Assembly (NCBI GenBank): GCA_005784505.1
Contig: VCAZ01000005.1
Coordinates: 4,778,001-4,842,000, forward strand
Direction of reading: 5' to 3'
Origin: Bagarius yarrelli
Lineage: Eukaryota > Chordata > Actinopteri > Siluriformes > Sisoridae
Length of the DNA: 64,000 nucleotides
Shown here: positions 1 through 12,444 of the stretch, piece after piece
Layout: the number at the start of each line of letters is the position of its first letter
How positions within the stretch are numbered: position 1 is the stretch's first letter
Position numbers and translations under genes: made by a program
The notes under the pieces: model-generated
What the model saw: the letters and a program-made list of their open reading frames with translations, nothing else
Told to the model about the DNA's origin: nothing
Databases searched by the model: none

Positions 1-2040
1 TGACTCTGACAGGCCCTCATCTCTACACTGACTCATCATTCTAACACGAGCTACATTATTGTTCATTACTTGTAATTCAATAAGAACATGAGTGCATATA
101 AAAAGGTCAGGTTTGACTGATGTGAGCTGATCTGCATTCAAATTCAGCTTCAAATCAAGTATCTTAGCATAAGATAGGAAAACAATATGCTACATTTTAC
201 ACAGTAGTTGTAATCTACAGTTATTGCTGGCTGTACTCTAGACAATGTCCTCGTTCAAGGAGTAATATTACATATTATTCATACTTGCTGCATTTTATAT
301 TGAATATGTTTCTATTTGCTGTGGTAATGGTAGGTTAGCGGTTCAGCTGCTGGGCTATTGCTTTTAACATTGTGAGGTCTAATTACGGGACCTTGAAAAT
401 TTCACTGCTGGGCACGTGAAAAAAAAAAAAAAGAACTTATGAAATCTCCTGAAAATGTTTTGGTTAAATGGAAATGTTCACTGACCATGTTGGTCAGTCC
501 GGAGCTATGGGAATTAATTAGAGCAGATCTCACAGGTGCAAGTATAAAAGAATATGATCATGTGACTATCATGCGCTCTGCATAATTTAACTGGACCCTC
601 TGTTGGTTGAACGATGTTACTACATCACAGATATGATTGATAGAATGTGCACATTGCTAAGTTGTGCATTGTTGCAATTTTGCGTTGTGACGCCTAATGA
701 ATGTTTACAAGCCTGGTAATTATTAATCAACATAAACAATTATTTATACTTGATAAGACTTGCATATAAACGTGAACGAGATACAAACACAAACTGTGAT
801 CTGAGCTGGGAATTAAACGGTTACGAGTTAATGTTTATGTTGGTTGCAGACAAATTAAATCTCACAAGATGTCGCTTGTTCTGTTGTTTCTCTGAGTGAT
901 GAAATTCATGCTTCTTAGAAAAACATAATGCATAAAATTCCAAGACAAACATTGTGGACACGACTGTAACTAATGTTTCAGTTTATTTCGTGATAAAAGG
1001 TTAGAAGATTGTCACGATAGGAACATTTACGATTGGAATGATCCATTCATTGTGTATCAACTTGACCAGTCACAGCATGATTATTACCCTTGTGCCTGGA
1101 GTAATTTCCTGCCAGCAATCTTCAGTACGTGTGTGCAATGTCGAGCAGAATGCAGTGCCCACTAAGGGACAGCCAGTGTACTCGCGGTAAGAGAGTAAAA
1201 TATCAGGGAAAGACTTTGTGAAAGCTTTTAAAATGAAAGGTGTTATTATAAAGGAAGCCTAGAGGAGGAGAGATTGATGGGAATAGATTTCCTCTCTCCA
1301 GCAATGCCTGCTTGGTTGGACACCTGGCACCAAATCAACTTCGGTGAATGATGACTGCAAAATGGGGGGTTAGGAGGTGGGAGAGAGAGAGGGAGGAAGA
1401 GGGAGGGAGGGAGGGAGAGAGAAAGGGAGAGAGCAGTAGTATGAGACGATAAGCAGAGGTAGAAATATAAAGTGAAGGCGCAAATATTAAATTCCATGTT
1501 TGCTACTAATTTTTTCCAACGAAAAGGATCACACTTTCGTATTAATACATTTTTTTTTTTTATTTCATTTCCAGCAAAGATGAAATTTCTGGCCACTTGA
1601 TTAACATTTGTCATATGATCTATTGCAATATTTAAAAGTAACACAATTGTTTGTGTTTCATGATTCCTGCGTTCATATGACCCTAAAATAGTCATGGCTA
1701 ATTTCCACACCATCTTCCGTCTATCACAAGACCACTTACCAAGCAGGGAGGCCAAGGGTTATAAATTACCTTCTTTGAGTTACATGAAACTCCCTGACCA
1801 CATGTTTTCAAAGTGCTGTTCATTAAATGTCAGAGGGCAGGTAACACGCATAGAGGGAAGTATTATGTTCCCACATGAGCTCATATACATTTCTCCTAGC
1901 CATAGATGACTGTAGCAGCATCGCATGCGCTTCAGGTGATGCAACGAATGCTTTTTGTTCGAACACTCGAGAAACGTGCATTAGTAATTTTACAAATAAA
2001 TAGAATTTGAAATATACAAAAATTACTAACTCAGGTTTTA
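1..2040. other. no gene seen; AT-rich flank or intron
   Basis: No ORF with a recognisable protein and no consistent exon structure. Contains an A run at 419-433 and a GA-rich low-complexity stretch at 1378-1435 that gives a spurious proline/serine-rich reading on the minus strand. Confidence 0.6.
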
Positions 2041-2042
2041 GT

Positions 2043-2165
2043 TCTTGGAGAAACGGTGGCTCAGTGGTTAAGGTGTTGGACTGCAGATCAGATGATTGTG
2101 GATTCACTACCTAACAAACAACTGCTGGGTCCCTGAGCAAGGCCCCTATAATGCATAAGTTAAAT
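2043..2165 (+). repeat. tRNA-derived SINE, 5' part
   Basis: Reads ggtggctcagtggttaagg, then a degenerate B-box region (gattgtggattcactacc), then ctgctgggtccctgagcaag. This is the tRNA-like head and first body block seen in several other copies in this window (51772, 31740). Confidence 0.7.
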
Positions 2166-2664
2166 TTAAACAAAACATTAGATATATATATGTAATAGAA
2201 ATTTACAATAATTACATTACAACAATGCTGTAATGTAATGCTGCACCACCAGGCGTCCATAAAGGGTAAAAGTCTGTCTTTAACGTAACCCTCTGACATT
2301 TTTCAACTGCTGTTCAGGTTAATATATGATGAAGCTGAATTTTAAATAAGATGCAAAGATTTATTTACATGTTTGTAGGCCTGTGTGACATGTTAAAAAT
2401 CTCATCTTGTTTTGATTTTTTTTTATATTATAAGTAAAATATTTTAATATAGCAATTGTTAATGCTGCCAGCTTTAAAAGAGTATTTTAAAAACAGTGAC
2501 TAAAGCCACCAAAAAATTCAAGGGGTTCATTAATTATGTTTGAAAGTATAGTTTTCAAAGTAACCAGTTTTTTTTCTGCTTAAAAAGATGAGATAATTTA
2601 CTAGGATAAACACAAATCATATACCACATCAAATAAAGATTTTACTTATGGTACGCGGTATCCC

Positions 2665-3036
2665 TGTAAGAAACTTCGTCACCGCCACCCAATGACCACA
2701 GGACGAAGCCCTCTCACCTGAGTTTTTGAGCCAGCCGTCTTGCACCTTGACTTCCGGTTGTTAGCTTTATAAGCCAACACAAACATCTTGTACTACCCCG
2801 CAAAGTATTGCCAGCACATTTGGATACTGAACGTGGTGGATTACTATTGTTGGACTTTCAGGCTACCGATTATTGCTTTACTTTCATTACGATTCTCATC
2901 TTTGCGATGTAGTTTATTTAGTGTACCGACTTGCGCCAGTCTCCAGACTATGATTCTGCTTATTGTTTATTGTTTTGAGTGTTTCAATAAAGGCCATTGT
3001 TGCAACATGGCTCCTTCTCCTCCTGGTTCGTCACAG
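2665..3036 (+). mobile_element. solo LTR of a Ty3/gypsy-type element
   Basis: Begins TGTAAGAAAC and ends near TCACAG. It shares blocks with the other gypsy LTRs here: ttccggttgttagctttataa and gcaaagtattg, also seen at 11280-11345 and 13935-13985. An aataaa polyadenylation signal is at 2987-2992. The 4 bases tccc occur on both sides (2661-2664 and 3037-3040), fitting a target-site duplication. No internal coding sequence is next to it, so it is a solo LTR. Confidence 0.65.
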
Positions 3037-3039
3037 TCC

Positions 3040-5365
3040 CACCGGAAGGATGGTAAAACATAAATGACCCACGATCCATATCGAGGAAAAATGTCCAGGG
3101 CTTATTATCGTTATAGACCTAAAGTTTTATCACGAGTCGATATAATGTTTATCAGACCATCTCTACATTCTTGCACCATTTGATAATTTTATTATGATAA
3201 TAAGGTGACATAGAACTTTTAGATCAACATATTTTGAAATTGTAAAGATAAATGAAGGAGGAATAATTAACCAATTTAGTAGAAGTTGTCTCTATATTAG
3301 AGGGGGCGAGTAAGGAGTAAGGAGTGGGTGAGAGAGAGAGTGAAAAAGAACCAGCAGGAAAATAAAAGTAGCACGCTGAACAAAAACAAAGTGGAGGAAG
3401 CAGTTGAAAGAGAACGGAAGTGGGAGGTATTGGGAAAGAGAGCGATAGACGGGCAAAGATTACTAGATTACTCAAGAGCAGGGTTAGTCATCCATGAACA
3501 GTCTTCAAGTCTTTGTCAAAGCCATAATTACTCACCCGTAGCACAGTTTCGGCATTTATTTTTTTTACACTGTGTATGCAGGTTTTAGGGGTTAGATACA
3601 GCCTTTAGGTTAGTCACACAGCTTGATGTACAAGATTCAGCCTTGTATATTTCTCTACTAATGAAAAGAGTTATATTTAAAGGCGAGTGGTGTACACAAA
3701 TGACTGAATACCTTCGTATTCTTTTTTTTAACTAAATTTGCTGTCTACAATCTGTGTGGCTTGAAATGCATTTTTATTTCTATGCCTTTTGAATGATTTT
3801 GTTTATCATGTAACGTTTAATCTTATTTTTATTTTTTTAGTTCATTAAGTTGTTTAATTAGAGATAATGGGATGATTTTTACCATTCGCATTAAATAACT
3901 AATTGGGCAAAGCAAAAAAAAAGTCACGCTTAGCTTAATGTGATCTCTGGGCTGATCCAAATTCGTGGAAAGATAAATAATCTGCTTCCAAACCCACTTG
4001 TATTTCAGCACCATAGACAGCTACAGTGTATTTTGCATGTTAACACTGGTGTGTACGTACTGTAGAACTGATCTCATCTCATATCTGCTGCCAATTGTTG
4101 TGTTAAACGATCAAAGCACACGAGCTGAAGGAACGCAAATAAGATGCAAATGCTCTGTAGAGTGCAATCGTTGCATCTCTAGTGCGAGAGGGCGTTGCAC
4201 AGGTTGTGCGCTTGTGTAAGCGTATGAAATAGCAGTGCCCCAAGCTGATGCCTTATGAATGACACTAAGAGATGGATATGCCTGTGTTTGTAACGTCACA
4301 CTGTAGAATAAAATTTTGAATAGGTCGTAATGTGATTTTATAATTATTGTTATTAGTGAAATGAGTTTTATATCTCTTTTAAAGCAGCCATATTGCGAAT
4401 GTGCGAGGAAATGTTATCTGGTTGTGTAGTTTGTTATTGTGTGTTCTCTATGTGATTTGTGTGTAAAATGTTGTTTAAATCCTGCATGCATGCATAATAA
4501 GGGTTTACAAAGCATGCAGGTTTTTCCAGTGCATTTGTATTGGCTGAAATGTATATGCAATAGTGCATGTGTGTGTTTATATACTGTATGTGGCTGTATT
4601 GTATTTATATTATGTCCGGCAGCTGATTCAGTGTCCTGGTCATTATTTAACCAGGAAGCTAAATCACACTGGTAGTGAAAACACTACTGTGTAAAGTTAA
4701 ACCTATTAATGCCTTCAGAGGACATACTAATAGGGCTCCTTCTCTTTCTTTCACTCTCCGATTTGATGCTGCTGCTTTCCCTTTTAAAAAGCGCTGCAGG
4801 TTGTTTTTGTCCTCCCTCCGCTGAACTGCATCGTCCCCTGGGAGGCTGAGTCAGGCAGCCCCCGCCGTTCTGAACACTCCACCAACTCCAAACACTAAAC
4901 ACACTCGCTGCGTCTGAAAGACTTGCATGTTCCATGTTTACATTTATCTGCTGTGTTTTACATAAAGGATGAACAATAGTAATCTATAAAGCCAATGAGG
5001 GTTTATGGCAAACTTTAACGAGCAGTGTCGGAGAATGGGGATGAAAGCTATTTCTGTCAAGAAATATGAGTGCCAAACAATAAATAATGCAAGTAAACTA
5101 GCTAAATTGATTGCTGGGCAGAAAGTCATTGTTTCCATGTATTAGCCCCACCTTGTACAATACAGCTGCATTTATTTAAAACTAGATCAATAAAGACTAA
5201 ATGGATCCAAGAGTCTGTAGATAAAGTAGAATAGCAGATTGGTCAGTAAAATAACACATTGCTGTTGTTGTTTGAGTGTTTGTATGTAGAAAAATAATCA
5301 ATTTTCTTTTGTACTGTGCACTGATTTTTGGCTCTCTGTTTTTGTCCTGCTCTGTGTTAAAAAAC
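3040..5365. other. no gene seen; one GC-richer pocket
   Basis: No protein homology or repeat family recognised. A locally GC-richer, non-repetitive pocket lies at about 4760-4920 and has no clear promoter or splice signals. Confidence 0.5.
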
Positions 5366-5368
5366 GGC

Positions 5369-7172
5369 CCTGGTCTCTGTTTCTTATTCAGACACTATGT
5401 ATAAGGCGCGGTCTCTGTTCTTATCAAGAACAGAGGCCGCGCCTTATACACAGTGTCTGAATAAGAAGGGAGACCGCGCCTTATACGCCGTGTCTGAATA
5501 AGAACATTACGACGTGTCTGATAAGAAGGGAGACCGCGCCTTATACACAGTGTCTGAATAAGAAGGGAGACCGCGCCTTATACATAGTGTCTGAATAAGA
5601 AAAGAGACCGCGCCTTATACGCAGTGTCTGAATAAGAAGGAGACCGCTCCTTATACCGTGTCTGATAAGAAGGGAGACCGCGCCTTATACGCCGTGTCTG
5701 AAAGAAGGAGACGGGAGACGCGCCTAAGCCGTTCGAATAAAAGGGAGACCGCGCCTTATACGCCGTGTCTGAATAGAAGGGAGACCGGCCTTATCGCCTC
5801 TGAATAAGAAGGGAGACCGCGCGCCGTGTCTGAATAAAAAGGGAGAACGCCCTAGACCCGTGTCTGAATCAGAAGGAGACCGCGCCTTATAGCGGTCTGA
5901 ATAGAAGGGAGGACCGCGCCTTATACGCCGTGTCTGAATAAGAGGGAGACCGCGCCTTATACGCCGTGTCTGAATAAGAAGGAGACCGCGCCTTATACGC
6001 CGTGTCTGAATAAGAAGGGAGACCGCGCCGTATACGGCCGTGTCTGAATAAGAAGGGAGACCGCGCCTTATCGCCGTGTCTGAATAAGAAGGGAGCCGCG
6101 GGTTCTATACGCCGTGTCTATAGACGGACCTTTTCTACGCGCCTTATACGCCGTGTCTTTCTTATTCAGACACTGCGTATAAGACCTGGTCACTGTTTTT
6201 ATTCGGACACTACGAATAAGGCGCAATCTCTGTTTCTTATTCGGACACTACGTATAAGGCGCGGTCTATTTTCTTATTCAAACACTATGAATAAGGCACG
6301 GTCTCTGTTCTTATTCCGACATTGTCTATAAGGCGCGGTTTCTATTTTTATTTCATGTCTATAAGACGTGGTCCCTTTTCTTATTCAGACACTGCGTATA
6401 AGGCGCGGTCTCCCTTCTTATTCAGACACTGCGTATAAGGCGCGGTCTCTCTTCTTTATTCAACACTACGTATAAGGCGCGTCTCCCTTCTTATTCAGAC
6501 ACTGCGTAGAAGGCGCGTCTCCCTTCTTATTCAGACAATGCGTATAAGACCTGGTCACTGTTTTTTTTTATTCGGACACTACGAATAAGGCGCAATCTCT
6601 GTTCTTATTCGGCACACTACGTATAAGGCGCGGTCTATTTTCTTATTCAAACACTATGAATAAGGCACGGTCTCTGTTCTTATTCCGACATTGTCTATAA
6701 GGCGTGGCCTCTGTTCTTATTCTGACCTATGAATGCGTTAAGGCGTGGTCTATTTCTCTTATTCAGACACTATCTAATAAAGGCGCGGTCTCTGTTCTTA
6801 TTCCGACACTATGTATAAGGCGCGGTCTCTGTTCTTATTCCGACACTATGTATAAGGCGCAGTCTCTGTTCTTATTCCGACACTATGTATAAGGCGCGGT
6901 CTATTTTCTTATTCAAACACTGAATAAGGTGTGGTCCCTTTTCTTATTCAGACACTGTGTATAAGACGTGGTCCCCTGTTTCTTATTCAGACACTGTGTC
7001 TATAGGCGCGGTTTCTATTTTTCTTATTCGGACACTATGAATAAGGCACGGTCTCTATTCTTATTCAGACACTGTATGAGACCTGATCTCTGTTCTTATT
7101 CAGACACTGTGTTTAAGGGGCGATCTTGGTTCTTATTCAGACACTGTGTTTAAGGTGCGGTCTCTGTTTTTT
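5369..7172. repeat. 37-bp minisatellite array with two strand reversals
   Basis: The unit is about 37 bp, core cttattcagacactgcgtat then aaggcgcggtctccctt. Units read forward at 5369-5422, in reverse complement at 5426-6155, and forward again from about 6156 to 7172. By length this is roughly four dozen units, many diverged or with small deletions. Because 37 is not a multiple of 3, the reading frame rotates, and the short peptides it gives (YSDTMYKA, FLFRHCV) are not a protein. No promoter or coding context is seen. Confidence 0.95.
5383..5465. repeat. near-perfect 40-bp-arm hairpin at the first array reversal
   Basis: Left arm 5383-5422 and right arm 5426-5465 are reverse complements with two mismatches in 40, separated by 3 nt (atc, 5423-5425). 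It is the point where the minisatellite changes strand. Confidence 0.9.
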
Positions 7173-7796
7173 TGTTATGCTTTGTTTTGATTGAAGGCAT
7201 ATTTTTATTTTTTTACCTTTTGAATTAGCAGCAATTGGCAATTTAGAGTCAGCTGCTTAAAAGAACAACACAAACAGGATAAAGACAAACATGCTCATAT
7301 TAAGCACATAACTTTTATTAACATAATGATTATCTAATGTGCTGAATGAAATTTGACTTCTGCTGCTGATCTGTAATGTGATGACACTAGTGCTTGTGTT
7401 ACTTTCTTTAGTTCCACCTTATTAGTTCAATGACAAGACTGCCAAAATTTCCTTGTCTTACCCTGCAGATAAGTTCAGCGCATGTGACACACAAACACAC
7501 CTCCCTGAACTACACTACCCATAATGCATACCCTGGACTACAACATCTTGCTATACTAGTCCCTTCTGCCACAACACTTTGCACACTGCAGTGCGCAGGT
7601 CTGTTCAGTTTTTAATTATGTCTGTTCTCTTCTGAACTAAATTTTTCTTTCATTTTTTTAATAAAAATCAATACAGGAAAGTCTAAACAATAGTGGAGGC
7701 GGTGCAGCAGTGGGCAAGTTCATAAATAGTGTTGCAGCTTAACACCGTCAACACCAACTGTTGCAGCAAGCCTACCTGTAAAGTAACAGGTGGAGA
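7173..7796. other. no gene seen
   Basis: Unique-looking AT-rich sequence between the minisatellite and the first gypsy remnant; nothing recognised. Confidence 0.5.
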
Positions 7797-9373
7797 GGGA
7801 TCCATAATGCAGAGAATGGCTTTATTAAACAATATAGCGTAATACAGAAAGGGTAGTCAAAAGGCAAGCAGAGGTCATACACAAGAAAAAAAACACCAGG
7901 CAAACAATCCAAAAAGATTACTTGTCTACGTAGTCCACCAGATACTCCAACTGACCTCTCTGTCTCCTTGAGTCGAGGATTTTATTGACCTGATAAGCTG
8001 GAGCTCCTCTCAGAACCAGGTTCTGAGAGGAGAGGATCATTAGTGGGAGTAGCATGGTGAGGCTTTATTAAAGAGACGTGGAAAGACGGGGAGATGCGAT
8101 AGGAAGTTCCAGGCGGTAAGTTAACAGGTTAATTCGTCTAATCTTGAAGAGACCCACATACCTTGGACCCAGTTTCTTACCGGGTAAACGGAGATGCAGG
8201 TCCCTTGTGGAGAGCCACACCAGTTGCCCAGGCTGATAATCCATATGGGGGCTCGGATACGCTGAGTGCGTATGGCACGTTGTAACCGGACATGAGCTCT
8301 TTTTCAGACCGAGGCACTGCCCCGAAACCAGTCATCCACCGCCGGCACACTGAATGGCTCTCCTGACCAAGGAAACATGGGGGGCTGATAACACTGCCTC
8401 CACCTTGGCCTGATCCATGGAAACACCATGGTTGCTTGTTATACCCCAGGAACAGCACTTGATTGCTGTAAAACTCACATTTCTCGGCTTTGACATATAA
8501 CTGATGTTTTATCAGGCGTGAGAACTGTGCGTACCTGGGATACATGTTGAGAGTAGGTTTGTGAGGTAATGAGTATATCGCCTATCTATGCGATGACAGT
8601 TATTTAGAAGATCTTGGAAAATGTCTTTGACAAACGCTTGAAAGACTGCAGGGGCATTAGCTAGCGTGGTAGCTGGCTAGAGATATCCAGGCCTCCTGCG
8701 GGGTATTCAAAGACATCACGCAGATGAGTATAATACCTTTCCAGACAGCAGAAGCCCAGTCCAGAGCTATACCAGAAAGTAGAGATAATTAAAACGGGCA
8801 TTTTTTTTACTTTCAGTGGTGAATGCATTAGGCTGACCTTGGAAAAAGATTTCACACTGGCGAACAAAACCTCTGCAGCACTCCGGTGTGCCGTCAGATT
8901 TATCCGGTAGTGGAGAATGAATTGGCGACAGTCCGGAGCTAACAGAAGGCTGGTGTTGTTGCTGCAAAGAAGCCAGTTTGCTTGAAAAGCCTGTAGCGCT
9001 TAAGCGTGATGGTCAACTGTGGCTTGGAGACACGCAACCGCCTCTGGATTCTATGGTGGCGAAGTATTCAGGCGAAGAGGGATCCATAATGCAGAGAATG
9101 GCTTTATTAAACAATGTATCGTAATCCAGAAAGGGTAGTTAAAAGGCAGGCAGAGGTCATACACAAGAAAGCAACACCAGGCAAACAATCCAAAAACGAC
9201 AGGCAAAAATGTAGTTAAGAAACGGGCAATAATCTAATAATCTGTGAACACATGAAACATGGAAAACACTCTGTTGCTAGGCAAACAATACTTCGCAATG
9301 TGCTAATAGTTAGCGCTGATTTAAATATTCAGGCGAGGGCGCCCTCTGGCGGTTGGGAGACGGATTCCTTACA
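7797..9373 (-). mobile_element. degraded Ty3/gypsy retrotransposon (Gag, RT end, integrase end, two LTR copies)
   Basis: Reading on the minus strand: an LTR copy at about 9075-9373 that starts TGTAAGGAATCC; a Gag segment at 8770-8970 (PDKSDGTPECCRGFVRQCE, then FFQGQPNAFTTES); the RT end at 8430-8550 (QLYVKAEKCEFYSNQVLFLG); an integrase C-terminal segment at about 8040-8225 (GQLVWLSTRDLHLRLPGKK); chromodomain-like bases near 7925-7960; and a truncated LTR copy at 7797-7915. The two LTR pieces share the block gagggatccataatgcagag. RNase H and most of RT and integrase are deleted, and stops and frameshifts break the rest, so it cannot be active. Confidence 0.8.
8004..8032. repeat. perfect 14-bp-arm hairpin
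   Basis: ctcctctcagaacc at 8004-8017, one base, then ggttctgagaggag at 8019-8032. It sits in the decayed 3' part of the gypsy remnant. Confidence 0.85.
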
Positions 9374-9375
9374 CT

Positions 9376-10960
9376 ACCATTTATATTTAAAACGTTCTTT
9401 TACTTTATTTTAAGACATCCTAAAATATTTCTCAAATACCTAGTAAGATCTCATGTAAAGTTTCCAGAAACTTATTAGAAATCTACAATTTTTGCATGTT
9501 CTACTGGCTTGACAGTGTGCACTTAAAAAAAGTTCAGCCAGGTCTGTGAAACAAAGCTCAGTAAAAATGTGTCATGAAGCAGGTGTCAATGGGAGTTTAA
9601 AGCTTTGCAGCCTGCAATTGAATGCTAGTTATCTAACCTTTTGTTCTTACAGCGATGATACATCTAGCCTATTAAGTATTTTTTTTTCTTTCTTAGGAAC
9701 ACTGACTGAATTGGTTTTAGACGATTTAATGTGGTTTCTTAACTGTGCTGTTGAAATGGCTGCTTATTATGCAACTATGAAATATAGATAGATAAATGTT
9801 ATACATTTTCCTATTTAGACTTAAGCGGTCGTGTAAACAGAAATCATACAAACACTTTCTCATTATTACGTTCTAATAACATCTGGTTTGGAGGAGTCGT
9901 ACAGAACTGGCAGGATTTTCCACAGTGTTCCAGTTGATATGACCTTTGATAGCTCTGAATAGTCCCTTGATGTCTTCATGACAAGAAACGGTGGCAGCGG
10001 ACTGTTCTCTACCGTCTGGTGTACTGACCGGTGTCAACTTGTCCCCCTTTCCTCCACTTTCTCTTCCTGTCTGCGTAGGTGTGGTGATCCCAAAGAGAGA
10101 ACTACTCTTACACAAATGCCAGGATCTGTGCTCTCATTCTTTTTAGGAAAAAGAGTGATGAAAAATTGCAGATTGCAAGGATAGATGTGATGGGAAAGGA
10201 GAAGAGGAAATTTAAAAAAAAAAAAAATGGGGCAAGGAACATGGCATTTGCCATTTGTCATGATTTGAGCAGGAAATTGCCTTTGATGTTTTTCCAGATG
10301 GAAACTATCCTGCAGAAAGATCCAGCCAGGCAATAAAAAAAGGAAAAAGAAAAGAAATTTTTTTCTATCCTATGCATTTCTCTCGCTCTGTTACACAGTC
10401 TGCTGTGAGAGCATGGGCATTGTGCCAGTCACTGAGCTGGACCTTCTTGCTCTCATTTAACTCTGGATAGCATCTGCTAGAGCTACTTTTTTGCTCCTGT
10501 GCTGCTGCTCTTGACCTGTGTGTCATTGTGTGTGTAAGCGGCCACACATTGTAGCTAAACATTTGTGTAAAACACAATAACAAACCGGGAGGTTCACTAA
10601 GTGTAGTTTCGGTCTCGGGGGGTTAGACAGTACAATGTAGTAAGATGCAGGTATGATTCGGTGAGTCATTGTGCTGGTGTGTAGTGCAGCTTGTACAGAC
10701 TGAAAAAGGTTTGTACAGCCAGTTTGGGAAGTGTTTAACCCTTAAGGTATCGCACAATAGTTGTTATTAATGTTATTTTTCCTTTGTCTCTGATTAAAAA
10801 CTAAAATCTGAATTAAGTCAGCACTCAAAATGCAAAATATTTGCACCTTTTTTTTTTTTTTTGTTTAGAAAAATAAAATAGACTGACTAAACACATACAC
10901 AAGTCATGAATTTAAAATAATTTAGTATAGGTTTAAACTCAACTTAAGATAATAAGTAGT
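9376..10960. other. no gene seen
   Basis: No exon structure, known protein or repeat recognised. Short open frames on both strands have no family features. Confidence 0.5.
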
Positions 10961-10964
10961 AGAT

Positions 10965-11080
10965 TAGTGGACTACTGATCAGCAGATCGTGGGTTTAATT
11001 CCCAGCAATCAATACTAACCCTCAACAGCTCTGTTGGGTAAAAAATAAGCGATTCTCCTAAATGCCAGAAATTTAAATGT
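10965..11080 (+). repeat. SINE-like fragment with tRNA B box
   Basis: Contains gatcgtgggtttaattccca, the tRNA B-box-like part of the SINE family, followed by a diverged body block (tctgttgggtaaaaaataag) and cctaaatgcc. Confidence 0.5.
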
Positions 11081-11224
11081 AAGCTTTGGCACCAAGTCCA
11101 GTTAGGCCTACATAAATTTTCAGTCCCTGAAGTCTTGAGAAATTGAAGCCAAGAAGGAAAGCAATAAAAAACTATTTCTGGAATAACTAAAATTAGCTCA
11201 TGCTGCTAATAGATAGCATTTTGT

Positions 11225-11620
11225 CTTTGCTCTATGAATGTCCACCACCAGAGAGCACCCTCACCCGAGTACTTGCCACTTCCGCTATAACTTCATGTGG
11301 CTAGCTTTATAAGCTCGCAGCACTGTGACCACATTGCAAAGTATTGTTTGTGAGTTAACATAAGTGTTTTTATGCCCATGCTTAAGTTTACCTGGTTTAA
11401 CAAACTCTACTCTGATTTACGTTTTCTGTCTACTGTTATGGATTTGCCTGGTTTGCCTATTGGTTTCAGGTGTTTCTTATTTAGTTAATATGTTCTTTGT
11501 TAGTCTTAAATGGTTTATCACTTTGTAAATATACTGCACCATTGGGTTCTAAATATGTTTTGCCTCAGTTTGTTACAGATTTACCCACCTAGAATATGAA
11601 CTTGGCAGTTATCCATCTAT
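11225..11620 (+). mobile_element. Ty3/gypsy LTR fragment
   Basis: Shares with the LTRs at 2665 and 13876 the block around cttccgctataacttcatgt, agctttataagct and gaccacattgcaaagtattg. The start is decayed (ccaccaccagagagcaccct matches the ccgccagagggcgccct block of the other LTRs). It may be the left LTR of an element whose right end is at 13650-14105. Confidence 0.6.
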
Positions 11621-11639
11621 TTTGCCTTTGCCAAGGCAA

Positions 11640-12440
11640 TTCCTCCATTTGTGATTATGTGGAGGAGATTTGTGGACTATTCAAAATTTAGAACAAATAA
11701 AATCTGAAAGGCATTTGTATTCAGCCCTCTGTACCCTGATACCCCTAAAAAAATCCAGTGCAATCAGTTGCCCTCAGAATTCATCTACTTACGTAATAGT
11801 CCACCTGTGTGTAATTGAGTCTCAGTATAAATTCACCTGTACTGTAAAGGCCTCAGTGGTTTGTTAAAGAACACTAGTGAACAAACAGTATCATGAAGTC
11901 CAAGGAACTTACCAGACAGGTCAGCGATAAAGCTGTGGAGAGATTTAAAGCAGGATTAGGTTATAAAAAATAATCCCAATCTTTGAAGGAGCACTGTTCA
12001 ATCCATCATCCAAAAATAAAAAAAAAGTATGCCACAATTGCAAACCTACCAAGACATGGCCGTCCACCTAAACTGACAGACAGAGCAAGAAGAGCACTGG
12101 TCAGAGAAGCAGCCACGAGGCCCATGGTGACTTTGGAGGAGCTGCAGAAATACACAGCTCAGGTGGGAGAACTATAAGTCCTGTACTCCACAAAAAGTCT
12201 GGTCAGAGTTTATATGAAGATGGATGGAGCTAAATACAGGGCAATCTTGCAAAAAAAACCTGTTGGAAGCAAAAGACCTGAGACTGGAAAGGAGATTCAC
12301 CTTCCAGCAAGACAATAACCCTAAAACATACAGCCAGAGCAACAATAAAATGGTTTGGATCAAAAAATATTTGTTAGAAAGGCCCAGTCAGAGTCCAGAC
12401 CTATATCCAAACGAGCATAAGTGGCAAGACTTGAACATGG
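11640..12440 (+). mobile_element. Tc1/mariner transposon remnant
   Basis: A Tc1-type 5' end (ttgtattcagccctctgtac, ccacctgtgtgtaattgagt) leads into transposase pieces. These are the start MKSKELTRQVSDKAVERFKA at about 11893, the second helix-turn-helix RHGRPPKLTDRARRALVREA at 12053-12112, and the DDE end FQQDNNPKTYSQSNNK then RPSQSPDLYPNE at 12303-12415. A large part between 12180 and 12220 is missing and the right inverted repeat is gone; the sequence runs straight into an L2 fragment at about 12445. Inactive. Confidence 0.88.
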
Positions 12441-12444
12441 TTGT

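Noticed and set aside
1246..1755. 169-codon minus-strand open frame
   Set aside because: Its Ser/Leu/Pro-rich half is the GA-rich tract read in reverse; no exon context or homology.
4684..4935. GC-richer 83-codon minus frame as a first exon or promoter
   Set aside because: No CpG cluster, splice donor or homology that I could support; left as an unannotated pocket.
6704..7153. Open frames reading YSDTMYKA/FLFRHCV in the minisatellite
   Set aside because: They come from a 37-bp repeat that rotates frame each unit, with no start context, splice signals or conserved domain. Not a protein.
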